Source: Catalimonadaceae bacterium JC749 (GTDB lineage Bacteria; Bacteroidota; Bacteroidia; Cytophagales; Cyclobacteriaceae). Taken from it: a stretch of 64,000 nt of DNA. The stretch spans positions 558,001 through 622,000 of the forward strand of contig JAJNNC010000003.1 in assembly GCA_021730635.1 (NCBI GenBank), in the 5' to 3' direction. Numbering within the stretch: the first letter of the stretch is position 1; every line of letters begins with the position of its first letter. The position numbers and the translations under genes are program-made. A model generated the notes under the pieces. It was not told where the DNA came from. It worked only from the letters and a program-made list of their open reading frames with translations, and searched no databases. Below, piece by piece: positions 9,008-18,282 of this stretch.

Positions 9008-9982
9008 TTACAAAGACTGGTTTTCGATAGAAGCTAACTGCACCAGAATCTCGTATTCTTCTGCCGTGATATCCTGATAAAAGTAATGAATCGGGTTGAC
9101 CCGTTCATTATCTTTGAATACTTCGTAATGTAGATGGGGCGCTGTGGATGTACCCGTGTTGCCTACATAGCCAATACATTGCCCCCTCTCTACTTTCTGT
9201 CCTAACTTTACTTTGAAATCCTGCAGGTGGGCATATCGGGTTTGATAGCCGAAGCCGTGGTCTATCACAATTTGATTTCCATAACCGGCAAAATTATTTT
9301 TTACAATACTCACCTTTCCAGCCCCCGTGGCATACACAGGCGTTCCCTGAGGAGCCGAGAAGTCAATACCCGGATGCATCATCCTCACCTTATAAATAGG
9401 ATGTACACGCATGCCGAAACCTGACGCCAGCCGGCGTAACTCTTTGTTAGAAACAGGTTGAATGGCCGGTATAGAAGATAACATTTCGGCTTTATCATTC
9501 GCCATCCCTAGGAGGTCATCATAAGATTGGGTCTGAATATACAACTGTCGCTTCAACTTATCTATTTTGGTAAAGCTGCCCATAATCAGTTCTTCCCTTT
9601 CCAGACCACTCTCCAGCAACTCTCTGTATCTGTCTATGCCTCCGGCTCCGGCACTTCTTACTGAAAGAGGAATAGGCTCAGCTTCAAAAATAGTTCTGTA
9701 AACATTATTGTCCCTTTCCTGCAAAGAAACCAACATCTCATTGGCCCTGTTCATATCCTTGGTGAGCATATCATAGTAGAATTGCAATTCCTCATTCTCC
9801 TTCTTCAGGCGAGCAGCTTTGGGAGATTCAAAATAAGTGTCAAAGACAATTACCAAACAAACGCCTGCTATGAGGACTAATGACACAAAACCCAGAATAT
9901 TTAAAAAAACATCCCACCCGTTTATCCGGATACGTTCGTATCTGCAGGTTTCCGTATCATAATAATATTTTATTCTTGACAT
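9008..9982 (-). CDS. Membrane-anchored M23 family metallopeptidase
   Basis: A 324-residue cell-wall peptidase. A short cytoplasmic N-terminus with several basic and aromatic residues is followed by one transmembrane helix (about 27-48), a coiled coil (about 55-95) and a C-terminal LytM/M23 domain (about 185-305). Zn ligands are visible in M-M-H-P-G-I-D-F (His and Asp) and in the H-L-H-Y-E-V motif. The layout matches the anchored M23 proteins common in Bacteroidota that cut peptide crosslinks or regulate hydrolysis during division. It is divergent from alaS and ends at a clear terminator. Confidence 0.9.
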   Translation of the reverse strand: MSRIKYYYDTETCRYERIRINGWDVFLNILGFVSLVLIAGVCLVIVFDTYFESPKAARLKKENEELQFYYDMLTKDMNRANEMLVSLQERDNNVYRTIFEAEPIPLSVRSAGAGGIDRYRELLESGLEREELIMGSFTKIDKLKRQLYIQTQSYDDLLGMANDKAEMLSSIPAIQPVSNKELRRLASGFGMRVHPIYKVRMMHPGIDFSAPQGTPVYATGAGKVSIVKNNFAGYGNQIVIDHGFGYQTRYAHLQDFKVKLGQKVERGQCIGYVGNTGTSTAPHLHYEVFKDNERVNPIHYFYQDITAEEYEILVQLASIENQSL

Positions 9983-10013
9983 TGTTAATGCTTATGCTAA
10001 ATAGTTAATTTTG
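9982..10013 (+). promoter_or_regulatory. Candidate promoter of alaS
   Basis: TTG (9982-9984), 21 bases, then TAATTTTG (10006-10013), which fits TAnnTTTG. It would give a 5' leader of about 130 bases before the alaS ATG at 10150. The -33 element overlaps the start codon of the divergent peptidase gene. Weak evidence from matching a short motif. Confidence 0.3.
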
Positions 10014-10149
10014 CGTCTATTAAATCGAAAAACGTAAATAATAGTACTTTGTTTATATTAAATATAAAAAATACCTGTCAAAACAACAACAATTTAGGTT
10101 TTTTCTGGCAGGACGCAGTATCTAACCTAGAGAAAAAGTTACATTAATA

Positions 10150-12783
10150 ATGAATTCCCAAAAAATACGATCTGCTTTTATAGCATTTTTTGAAAGTAAA
10201 GCGCATCAGTTTGTATCCTCTGCCCCTATTGTCATCAAGAATGATCCTACCCTCATGTTTACCAATGCGGGAATGAATCAATTCAAAGATTATTTTTTAG
10301 GAAATAAGCCTGCCCCTTTTTCTCGTGTGGCCAACAGTCAGAAATGTTTACGGGTATCCGGAAAACACAATGACCTGGAAGAAGTAGGTATCGACACCTA
10401 CCACCACACCATGTTCGAAATGCTGGGTAACTGGTCGTTTGGTGATTATTTTAAAGAAGAAGCCATTGCCTGGGCCTGGGAATTACTCGCAGAAGTTTAC
10501 CAGCTGCCTCAGGAAAGATTATATGCTACCGTTTTTGGAGGAGATGAAGAGGATCATTTACCGATGGATCAGGAAGCTTACGATTATTGGAAGAAAATAC
10601 TCCCTGAAGACCGTATTTTACTAGGTTCTAAAAAGGATAATTTCTGGGAAATGGGCGACACCGGTCCCTGTGGCCCTTGCTCTGAGATCCACATTGATCT
10701 ACGCCCGGTGGAAGAAATTAACAAAATACCGGGAAAAGATTTAGTGAACCAGGACCACCCGCTGGTGGTAGAAATCTGGAACCTGGTGTTTATGCAATTT
10801 AACCGTATGGCTTCTGGCAAATTACAGCCTCTGCCGGCCAAGCATGTAGATACGGGCATGGGCTTTGAGCGACTGGTGATGGCCATTCAGCAGAAAACGT
10901 CCAATTACGACACTGATCTTTTTGCACCCCTGATCAATCATATTAGTCAGAAAGCCCAGGTTCGATATGGAAATCGCAAAGAAACTGACATTGCTATCCG
11001 GGTTATCGCAGATCACATCCGTGCTATCAGCTTTGCCATAGCCGATGGTCAGTTACCTTCCAACAATAAAGCGGGCTATGTGATAAGGCGTATCCTGAGA
11101 AGAGCGGTTCGATACGGTTACACTTTCCTCCGTTTTCAGGAACCTTTCCTTTATGAATTAGTCCCTATCCTGGCCCGGCAGTTTGAAGAGGTTTTTCCCG
11201 GCCTGCAGGAGCAGCAAGCCTTTGTTACCAAAGTGGTACAGGAAGAAGAAGCTTCTTTTTTACGTACGCTGGAAGTAGGTCTGAAAAAAATGGAGCAGAT
11301 CAAGCAGGAATACCAGGCTGCACAGGTCATTCCCGGTTCCGTGGCTTTCGAATTGTATGACACCTATGGCTTCCCTCTGGACCTTACAGCGCTCATTGCC
11401 CGTGAAAGTGGGTTTAGTATAGATGAGAAGGGATTTCAACAGGAAATGGCGAAGCAGAAAGAGCGATCCAGAGGAGCAGCCACCATAGACACTGGCGACT
11501 GGATGGTGCTGAGAGAACAGGAGGAAGTTGCTTTCGTAGGATATGAAACCCTTACTGCCGATGCCAGCATTGTAAAGTACCGGGAAGTAAACGAAAAGAA
11601 CAAAACCTTTTACCAGATTGTACTGGACAAAACACCCTTTTATCCGGAAGGAGGCGGACAGGTAGGAGATACAGGGTATCTGGAAAATCAGCAAGAAAAG
11701 ATCAAGGTTTTTGATACCAAAAAGGAAAATGATTTAATTATACATTTTACGCAAAAACTACCTGCTGATGTTCAAGGTGCTTTTCGCGCAGTCGTCAACC
11801 AGGAAAGCCGGTGGTTGACACAAAATAACCACAGCGCTACCCATTTGCTTCACGCGGCGCTGCGTCAGGTATTAGGCGATCATGTACAACAGAGAGGCTC
11901 TCTGGTGAATGATAAGGTTTTGCGTTTTGATTTCTCCCATTTTGCAAAAATGACGGCAGAAGAAATTCATCAGGTAGAACGATTGGTGAATCAGAAAATC
12001 AGGGCAAATATACCACTGGAAGAACTCCGACAAATACCCATAGAAGAAGCTAAAAAGATGGGTGCCATGGCACTTTTCGGTGAAAAGTACGGAGATACTG
12101 TCCGGGTTATTGTTTTCGACCGAAAGTATTCTGTTGAGTTGTGTGGGGGCACGCATGTGCGGTCCACAGGTCATATTGGTTTCCTCAAAATTATTTCGGA
12201 AAGCTCCGTTGCGGCAGGGATCAGAAGGGTAGAAGCCATCACGGCGGATGCCGCTGAAGCTTATGTGAACGAACAGGAAACTCTGCTCAATGCGCTGAAG
12301 GCTGCTTTAAAAAATCCTATTGACTTGAAAAAGTCCTTGGAATCTCTATTGGAAGAAAGAAATCAGTTACAAAAGCAGGTAGAAGCGATGCAACAAAAAG
12401 AAGCTTCTTCTGTAAGAGATCAACTGATTAGTCAAGCGTATCAGGTAAATCAGGCACAGGTGATTGTTGGCAAGGTAGATCTTCCCCATCCCGATATGCT
12501 CAAAAAGTTAGCTTACGATATCAAAAACAAAGTAAATAATCTGTTATTGATCTTGGCTGCTAACATCGAGGGCAAACCTCAGATTGCTGTGATGATTGAT
12601 GAGCCGGTCATTCAGACCTATGGCTTACATGCGGGCAACATCGTGAAAGAACTAGCCAAAAATATCAAGGGAGGCGGTGGCGGACAACCTTTTTTTGCAA
12701 CGGCTGGTGGCAAGGACCTGCAGGGGCTTCAGCAGGTGGTGGAAGAAAGTAAGCAAATGGTGAAAAAGCTGTTAGAAAAATAA
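10150..12783 (+). CDS. alaS: Alanyl-tRNA synthetase
   Basis: An 877-residue class II synthetase that charges tRNA-Ala. The N-terminal catalytic core has the typical T-N-A-G-M-N-Q-F and G-N-W-S-F-G-D-Y-F segments. The editing domain carries the metal site H-S-A-T-H and C-G-G-T-H. The C-Ala domain has the Gly-rich stretch K-G-G-G-G-G-Q. Length is typical for bacteria. The stop codon forms part of the terminator stem that follows. Confidence 0.98.
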   Translation: MNSQKIRSAFIAFFESKAHQFVSSAPIVIKNDPTLMFTNAGMNQFKDYFLGNKPAPFSRVANSQKCLRVSGKHNDLEEVGIDTYHHTMFEMLGNWSFGDYFKEEAIAWAWELLAEVYQLPQERLYATVFGGDEEDHLPMDQEAYDYWKKILPEDRILLGSKKDNFWEMGDTGPCGPCSEIHIDLRPVEEINKIPGKDLVNQDHPLVVEIWNLVFMQFNRMASGKLQPLPAKHVDTGMGFERLVMAIQQKTSNYDTDLFAPLINHISQKAQVRYGNRKETDIAIRVIADHIRAISFAIADGQLPSNNKAGYVIRRILRRAVRYGYTFLRFQEPFLYELVPILARQFEEVFPGLQEQQAFVTKVVQEEEASFLRTLEVGLKKMEQIKQEYQAAQVIPGSVAFELYDTYGFPLDLTALIARESGFSIDEKGFQQEMAKQKERSRGAATIDTGDWMVLREQEEVAFVGYETLTADASIVKYREVNEKNKTFYQIVLDKTPFYPEGGGQVGDTGYLENQQEKIKVFDTKKENDLIIHFTQKLPADVQGAFRAVVNQESRWLTQNNHSATHLLHAALRQVLGDHVQQRGSLVNDKVLRFDFSHFAKMTAEEIHQVERLVNQKIRANIPLEELRQIPIEEAKKMGAMALFGEKYGDTVRVIVFDRKYSVELCGGTHVRSTGHIGFLKIISESSVAAGIRRVEAITADAAEAYVNEQETLLNALKAALKNPIDLKKSLESLLEERNQLQKQVEAMQQKEASSVRDQLISQAYQVNQAQVIVGKVDLPHPDMLKKLAYDIKNKVNNLLLILAANIEGKPQIAVMIDEPVIQTYGLHAGNIVKELAKNIKGGGGGQPFFATAGGKDLQGLQQVVEESKQMVKKLLEK

Positions 12784-12805
12784 AGCCGAACTTGCATTCG
12801 GCTTT
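12782..12805. terminator. Terminator of alaS, overlapping its stop codon
   Basis: AAAGCCGAA (12782-12790) and TTCGGCTTT (12797-12805) make a perfect 9-bp stem with the 6-base loop CTTGCA. The left arm begins inside the TAA stop codon of alaS. The arms' A and T ends allow use from both sides, so it may also serve the convergent gene at 12837-13244. Confidence 0.75.
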
Positions 12806-12836
12806 ACATATTTTAATGATAAATAATGGTTCTGAC

Positions 12837-13244
12837 TTATTCCCGGTTAAAATCAATTTTGTCTACCAGATAAGCTCCCCCAAACTGTTTGATCAGCATA
12901 AAGACCCGAAATTCGCCACGATCATAAGAATAAGTGCCAACCGTATATTTCAACCCTTCTTTGGAAGAACCCTGGTGTACATAGCGGAAACCCGCAGGAG
13001 GGTATTTGTTGAAAAAGTCTTTCAATACAAACTCTGCCTGATTTCTACTGTAACTGGCTTTTTCGCCATCAATGCTAATTTCAACTGTGTTATTCAAATA
13101 TTTGCTCAACTCCCGCGAACTGCCTGTTTTTAAGGCATCTCTTACATTATTAATAACTTCATTTTGCGCAAGTAGAGTAGTGCCACTGAAAGCTAGAAAG
13201 CAGAACAGAGCTAATATCCAAACTTTCATTAATTTACTCAACAT
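12837..13244 (-). CDS. DUF4783 exported protein
   Basis: A 135-residue protein with an N-terminal signal peptide (hydrophobic core W-I-L-A-L-F-C-F-L-A-F, cleavage probably after L-L-A-Q near residue 27). A second possible ATG lies at 13229 and gives a shorter signal. The mature part, with V-E-I-S-I-D-G and F-F-N-K-Y-P-P, matches the DUF4783 (NTF2/lumazine-like) pattern found across Bacteroidota. It is periplasmic by inference. Function unknown. Confidence 0.8.
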   Translation of the reverse strand: MLSKLMKVWILALFCFLAFSGTTLLAQNEVINNVRDALKTGSSRELSKYLNNTVEISIDGEKASYSRNQAEFVLKDFFNKYPPAGFRYVHQGSSKEGLKYTVGTYSYDRGEFRVFMLIKQFGGAYLVDKIDFNRE

Positions 13245-13955
13245 ATATATATTTCAAATTTACCCAAGTTGATTACCAAAACTGTGCCAACGCCACACAA
13301 TTCACGGAAGATTAATATAAACAGGTACAGTTAAGGGCTGCATACATTCATTTAAGCGATAGAAGTAGTCTGAATTTAAGTTTTTAACATAATTATATTA
13401 ATTTAAAGCGATAAATTTATTATTTGAGCCTCATCTCTATTATTTTTTTTTAAATCCATAAAATTTTTCTGATATCTCTCTTTCACTTTTCTACCGCTGA
13501 CTTTAGGAGCGATTAACCCAGAAAGAGCTGCAAGATTCTCCGTATACTTTCGGATGCGTTCTTTTTCTATTGAAGTCGCACTGAGGTATATGGTTTCATT
13601 TTGGCAAAATGCTGCTTTACATCACACTGACAGTACGTCAACTCAATCCAGAAGAGCCCATGAGTAGTGACTGAAAAATGTAAAATGAGGAAAAAGCCTC
13701 TTTGTTGATCAATTACATTATAAAGTTGCAGAAGTATTGAATACGATTTTGGTTTATCGCCAAGTATCGTTGTCTGTAATATCTCTGAAATTTTGCAATA
13801 TTAATATTTATAAATCTGTGTCTGTTCCCGATTTTGACAGGTAGCGCTCACATTTCCCTTACAAAATTTGTACTCTGTTTATATGGCAATTACTCAAGAA
13901 TAGCTGTATTTTTACTACCGGCTTATGTAGATTTATAATATTCAAACAGCGTTTT
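13245..13955. other. 711-base intergenic region with a possible gene remnant
   Basis: The region is AT-rich and holds no complete gene that I can support. The only structured reading frame is the open but start-less frame at 13403-13621 on the minus strand, listed separately. No tRNA or insertion-sequence end was recognised. The ligA promoter should lie near the right end, but no good TAnnTTTG match was found. Confidence 0.4.
13403..13621 (-). pseudogene. Possible C-terminal remnant of a lost gene
   Basis: A 72-codon frame is open between a TGA (13622-13624) and a TAA at 13403, but has no usable start codon until a Met far into it. Its translation is protein-like: a strand with E-T-I-Y-L-S-A, then a charged amphipathic helix (E-K-E-R-I-R-K-Y-T-E-N-L-A-A-L) and a basic tail. 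This suggests the C-terminus of a decayed gene. No family was recognised, and chance openness in AT-rich DNA cannot be excluded. Confidence 0.3.
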
Positions 13956-15965
13956 ATGACAGAAGAAGAAGCTAAGCAAAAAATAAACAATCTGACCGAA
14001 AAAATAAACTATTACAACCACAAATACTATCAGGAGAGCACCTCCGAAATTACTGATTTTGGATTTGATCAACTATTGGAAGAGCTAATCCAATTAGAAG
14101 AAGCGTATCCGCAATACAGATGGCCCGATTCGCCCAGCCAAAGAGTAGGCGGCACTATTACCAAAGAATTTCCGACAGTATATCACGATTATCCTATGCT
14201 GTCATTGAGTAATACATACTCTGAAAAAGAACTCTCCGAATTTGATAAACGGGTGGCTAAAGCACTGAATGGGAATTCCTATGAGTATTTTTGTGAGTTA
14301 AAATTTGATGGAGTAGCCATCAGCCTGCATTATGAAAACGGACTGCTTACCCGCGCTGCCTCCCGGGGAGATGGGGTACGGGGAGATGATATCACCAGCA
14401 ATGTAAAAACGGTCCGAAGTATTCCTTTGCGGGTAAAAGGCAGCGGACTGCCTTCAAAATTTGAAGTACGTGGCGAAATATTTATGCCCCGCCAGGTATT
14501 TGAAGCTATCAACCAGGCTAGAGAAAAAAACGGAGAGCCTGCTCTGGCAAATCCTCGCAATGCTGCCTCCGGCACATTAAAAATGCAGGATTCTACCATT
14601 GTCTCTCAGCGAAAACTAGACTGTTACCTTTACGCTCTGGTAGGCGATGATCTGCCTGCAGGCACCCATGAGGACGCTGTCACATTACTGGAGAAATGGG
14701 GTTTCCCTGTATCTCCTACTTACCAGAAGTGTAAGAACATTCAGGAGGTATTTGAATACATCAATTATTGGGAAAGCCGCAGACTAACCCTTCCCCTGGA
14801 TACGGATGGGGTGGTGGTTAAAGTCAACAGCCATAACCAGCAACGGGTTTTGGGAAATACAGCCAAAAGCCCCCGCTGGGCTATTGCCTACAAATACAAA
14901 GCGCTCAATGCGGCCACTGTATTAGAAAAAATCATTTATCAGGTCGGCCGAACAGGCGCTATCACTCCTGTAGCCTGCTTAAAACCGGTTGCTCTGGCAG
15001 GAACTATTGTGAAAAGAGCTTCCCTTCACAATGCCAATGAAATTAACCGGCTGGATCTGCGATTAGGCGATACAGTATTGGTGGAAAAGGGCGGAGAGAT
15101 TATTCCCAAAGTTACAGGTATAGACCTTTCCAAACGTCCACCCCACAGCGTGCCTATTGTTTATATAGACCATTGCCCGGCCTGTGGAAGCAAGCTGGTA
15201 CGAAAAGCTGGTGAAGCGCAGCATTTTTGTCCGAATACGGAGGGTTGCCCACCCCAGATCAAAGGAAGAATTGAGCATTTCATACAACGCAGGGCTATGG
15301 ATATCAACAGCATTGGAAAAGAAACGGTGGCCTTACTGCATGAAAAAGGATTGGTCCATAATCCTGCCGATCTTTACAAGCTACGGTATGAAGATGTCTA
15401 TGAGCTGGAAGGATTTAAGGATTTATCTACCCGTAACTTACTGAATGGTATAGAAGCATCTAAAAATGTTCCTTTCGAAAATGTACTGTTTGCCCTTGGG
15501 ATCCGGTATGTCGGCCGGACAGTAGCTGAAAAGCTGGCCAGGCATTTTAATAATATAGATCAGCTCATGCAGGCTTCTTATGAGGCTTTGTTGAATGTGC
15601 CTGAGATAGGCGAACGTATTGCCCTGAGTGTCATCCAGTTTTTTCAGGATGAAGACAACCTGAGAATGATACAGCAATTGAGGGAAGCCGGCCTGCAGTT
15701 TGAAGTGGATTCGGACACAGCACCGGAAAGCAGTCAGTTGGCTGGAAAATCTTTTGTGATATCCGGTGTTTTTGAAACTTTCAGTCGGGAAGAACTCAAA
15801 GAAAAAATCAGAACCAATGGCGGACAGGTTATTTCTGCCGTGTCCGGAAAACTTGACTATCTGCTGGCAGGAGATAACATGGGTCCTGCCAAACGGCAAA
15901 AAGCAGAAAGTTTAGGCGTCAAGATTATTTCTGAGCAAGATTTCCTTCAAATGCTTGCCCACTGA
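13956..15965 (+). CDS. ligA: NAD-dependent DNA ligase
   Basis: A 669-residue replicative ligase that seals nicks using NAD+. The adenylation site is Lys116 in E-L-K-F-D-G. It is followed by the OB fold, a four-Cys zinc finger (C-P-A-C and a second pair, H-F-C-P-N-T-E-G-C-P), HhH repeats (about 505-580) and a C-terminal BRCT domain (about 590-669, with G-K-S-F-V-I-S-G). All family domains are present and length is normal. The DUF6913 gene follows after 16 bases. Confidence 0.98.
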   Translation: MTEEEAKQKINNLTEKINYYNHKYYQESTSEITDFGFDQLLEELIQLEEAYPQYRWPDSPSQRVGGTITKEFPTVYHDYPMLSLSNTYSEKELSEFDKRVAKALNGNSYEYFCELKFDGVAISLHYENGLLTRAASRGDGVRGDDITSNVKTVRSIPLRVKGSGLPSKFEVRGEIFMPRQVFEAINQAREKNGEPALANPRNAASGTLKMQDSTIVSQRKLDCYLYALVGDDLPAGTHEDAVTLLEKWGFPVSPTYQKCKNIQEVFEYINYWESRRLTLPLDTDGVVVKVNSHNQQRVLGNTAKSPRWAIAYKYKALNAATVLEKIIYQVGRTGAITPVACLKPVALAGTIVKRASLHNANEINRLDLRLGDTVLVEKGGEIIPKVTGIDLSKRPPHSVPIVYIDHCPACGSKLVRKAGEAQHFCPNTEGCPPQIKGRIEHFIQRRAMDINSIGKETVALLHEKGLVHNPADLYKLRYEDVYELEGFKDLSTRNLLNGIEASKNVPFENVLFALGIRYVGRTVAEKLARHFNNIDQLMQASYEALLNVPEIGERIALSVIQFFQDEDNLRMIQQLREAGLQFEVDSDTAPESSQLAGKSFVISGVFETFSREELKEKIRTNGGQVISAVSGKLDYLLAGDNMGPAKRQKAESLGVKIISEQDFLQMLAH

Positions 15966-15981
15966 TTAATTGTATAGCACT

Positions 15982-16509
15982 ATGATGTTTATAAAAAAAC
16001 AAATTATCCGCTTTCAGCTTCCTAAGCTGATCAAAAAAAGCGATGTCAGCAGACAGACTGTCAACTACAGCCAGGCTTTTCGTATCGGAATCCTGGTAAC
16101 GTTGACAGACCATGAAAAACAACATACGGTAGATAGCTTTATAGACCGGCTTGTGGCTGATCATAAAGAAATTCAGGTTCTCTGTTATGACAAAAGAAGA
16201 GCGCGCAATAAAATATTCGGATACCTGCAATTTACCAATAAGGACATTTCTCTCTGGGGAAAATTCAAAACAGAACATGTCATTGATTTCATCAACAATG
16301 ACTTTGATTATTTAATGCATCTGGACACGGAGTCGGATGAAATCCTGGACAAGATCTTGTGTCTGAGCCGGAGCAAATGCCGTGTAGGCTGCGACAATGA
16401 GGCTCACCGTGCTTTTTATGAATTGATGGTAAAAGCAACCACACTGGAGGAAATGTGTGATATGATTTTACACTATGTAAAAATTGTCGTAGTCAAGGAA
16501 AAAGTATAA
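15982..16509 (+). CDS. DUF6913 family protein
   Basis: A 175-residue protein from the ATG at 15982. The frame extends to a TTG at 15970, and the next codon (15985) is also ATG. It has F-R-I-G-I-L-V near residue 40 and the acidic pair F-D-Y-L-M-H-L-D-T near residue 110, followed by C-R-V-G-C, as in DUF6913 proteins of Bacteroidota. It is soluble by composition. It directly follows ligA and is probably co-transcribed. Function unknown. Confidence 0.7.
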   Translation: MMFIKKQIIRFQLPKLIKKSDVSRQTVNYSQAFRIGILVTLTDHEKQHTVDSFIDRLVADHKEIQVLCYDKRRARNKIFGYLQFTNKDISLWGKFKTEHVIDFINNDFDYLMHLDTESDEILDKILCLSRSKCRVGCDNEAHRAFYELMVKATTLEEMCDMILHYVKIVVVKEKV

Positions 16510-16574
16510 GCATGAAAAAAGGCAGCCCGAGCGACCACCTCTTTTCAATTTTTTGAGTAAAAGCCTATGCTTTA

Positions 16575-16751
16575 CTATGCTTTATTTTTCATATCCTGTA
16601 CTTCTACTCTAATTTCTTGAGCGAGATTTTTCAGGTCCTGCATCCCTTTTCTAACGCGGGTACCGGCAGCCTGGTTTTTTTTGTCATAAAACTTTTCGAA
16701 GTCACTTTCCAGTGACATCACTAAATCTCTAAGTTGATCGAATCTTTTCAT
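16575..16751 (-). CDS. Histone H1-like small protein (Hc1 family)
   Basis: A 58-residue protein from the ATG at 16751; the frame extends further upstream, but the upstream residues do not look like the family. The sequence has the pattern known from Bacteroidota histone H1-like proteins: M-K-R-F-x-Q-L-R-D-L, then F-Y-D-K, then A-A-G-T-R-V-R-K-G-M-Q-D-L-K-N-L, and a charged end. Members are thought to bind DNA non-specifically and compact the chromosome, although this one is less Lys-rich than chlamydial Hc1. Confidence 0.85.
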   Translation of the reverse strand: MKRFDQLRDLVMSLESDFEKFYDKKNQAAGTRVRKGMQDLKNLAQEIRVEVQDMKNKA

Positions 16752-16848
16752 AGCTAGTTTAGTTGTATGGAATAAAAAATGTTGTTTTGCTGGCAATATA
16801 GCCAATATGCCGTATAATCAATAAAAAAAACCGAAAATTGGTTAAATT

Positions 16849-18096
16849 TTACTGAAATGCAGCAGCTAATTGGTCTTTTTTATAAACGCCTGTCTCCAAT
16901 TTGTGCTTGATAGCCTCAAAAGCAGCAATGGTTTCTTCCACATCTTCCATCGTATGGGAGGCAGTAGGAATAATCCGTAACATAATAGTGTCTTTGGGCA
17001 CTACCGGATAAATGACGACGGAACAGAATATATTGAAGTTCTCTCTCAGATCATAAGCCAGCGCAGCGGCCTCTCCTACTCCTCCGTTTAGGATCACTGG
17101 CGTAACAGGCGACGTAGTGGTTCCTATGTTGAACCCTTTATCTCTTAACCCTTTTTGCAGCGCGTTGACAATGGTCCATAGTTTTTCACGCAGCTCGGGC
17201 ATTTTCTTCAGCATATGCATGCGCTTGCTGACTCCCTCTACAAAAGGCATGGGGAGCGATTTGGCGAAAATCTGAGAACGCGTATTGTATTTAAGATACC
17301 GGATCACGTGCTCATCGCCAGCCACAAACGCACCAATGGCAGCCATAGATTTAGCGAAAGTAGAAAAATAAAGATCTATGCCATCTTGCACTTGCTGAGC
17401 TTCTCCTGCCCCGGCACCGGTAGGGCCCATGGTACCAAAACCGTGGGCATCATCCACCAACAAACGGAAATCATATTTTTCTTTCAACGCCACAATCTCT
17501 TTCAAGGCGCCCATATTTCCTGACATACCAAAAACTCCTTCGGTAATCACCAAAATACCTCCCCCGGTCTCGCTGGTTAATTTTGTGGCCTGCGCCAGCT
17601 GCTTTTCCAGCTTATGAACATCATTGTGCGGATATACTTTACGGCTGCCCAAATGCAATCTCACTCCATCTACAATACAGGCGTGCGATTCAGCATCATA
17701 TACAATGACATCCTTTCGATCTACCATCGCATCGATGATGGAAAGAATGCCCTGGTATCCATAATTGAGCAACATCGCACTTTCTTTCTGTACAAACTGC
17801 GCCAGTTCTCTTTCCAAGGCATCATGTTTATCCGAATTACCCGACATCATCCTTGCTCCCATAGGATAAGCCAAACCCCACTTTTCTGCCGCTTCAGCGT
17901 CTGCCTTTCTTACTTCCGGATGATTGCCCAGGCCCAGATAGTTGTTTAAACTCCAGGTAAGCACCTCTTTCCCACGGAACTTCATCCGGGGTGCAATCTC
18001 TCCTTCCAGCTTAGGAAACATAAAATAGCCTTCTTCTACACCGGCGTGTTTGCCCAAAGGGCCCATGTCAACCGTAAATTTCTCAAATAAATCCAC
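16849..18096 (-). CDS. PLP-dependent α-oxoamine synthase (serine palmitoyltransferase-like)
   Basis: A 415-residue fold-type I PLP enzyme starting with GTG. It condenses an acyl-CoA or acyl-ACP with an amino acid. The PLP lysine is Lys249 (F-A-K-S-M-A-A-I-G), with Asp215/Asp216 and His218 in V-D-D-A-H-G-F-G and His138 stacking on the ring. In Bacteroidota this subgroup makes either sphinganine precursors (with serine) or sulfonolipid/capnine precursors (with cysteate), and sequence alone does not tell which. It lacks an adjacent acyl carrier protein or bio genes, so a biotin role (BioF) is less likely. Confidence 0.8.
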   Translation of the reverse strand: MDLFEKFTVDMGPLGKHAGVEEGYFMFPKLEGEIAPRMKFRGKEVLTWSLNNYLGLGNHPEVRKADAEAAEKWGLAYPMGARMMSGNSDKHDALERELAQFVQKESAMLLNYGYQGILSIIDAMVDRKDVIVYDAESHACIVDGVRLHLGSRKVYPHNDVHKLEKQLAQATKLTSETGGGILVITEGVFGMSGNMGALKEIVALKEKYDFRLLVDDAHGFGTMGPTGAGAGEAQQVQDGIDLYFSTFAKSMAAIGAFVAGDEHVIRYLKYNTRSQIFAKSLPMPFVEGVSKRMHMLKKMPELREKLWTIVNALQKGLRDKGFNIGTTTSPVTPVILNGGVGEAAALAYDLRENFNIFCSVVIYPVVPKDTIMLRIIPTASHTMEDVEETIAAFEAIKHKLETGVYKKDQLAAAFQ

Positions 18097-18282
18097 GTGA
18101 AATCAATTTTATTCTAACAAATAACTAGTCTTTTTAATAGATTATCGGGCAAATTTAACATTAATTGACACCTCAGCAATAAATGAGCGAATTAATTTAT
18201 TCTGCTCTGCTGATAAAAGTTAGAATTTAATCTGCATTTTTTTAAATTATTGCAATCATTTATAGGAAAAGTTAATGTATAT

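Noticed and set aside
16849-18096. BioF (biotin pathway) or Kbl (threonine degradation) assignment
   Set aside because: No bio or tdh genes are adjacent, and the residue pattern is closer to the Bacteroidota sphingolipid/sulfonolipid enzymes. Left as an α-oxoamine synthase without a symbol.
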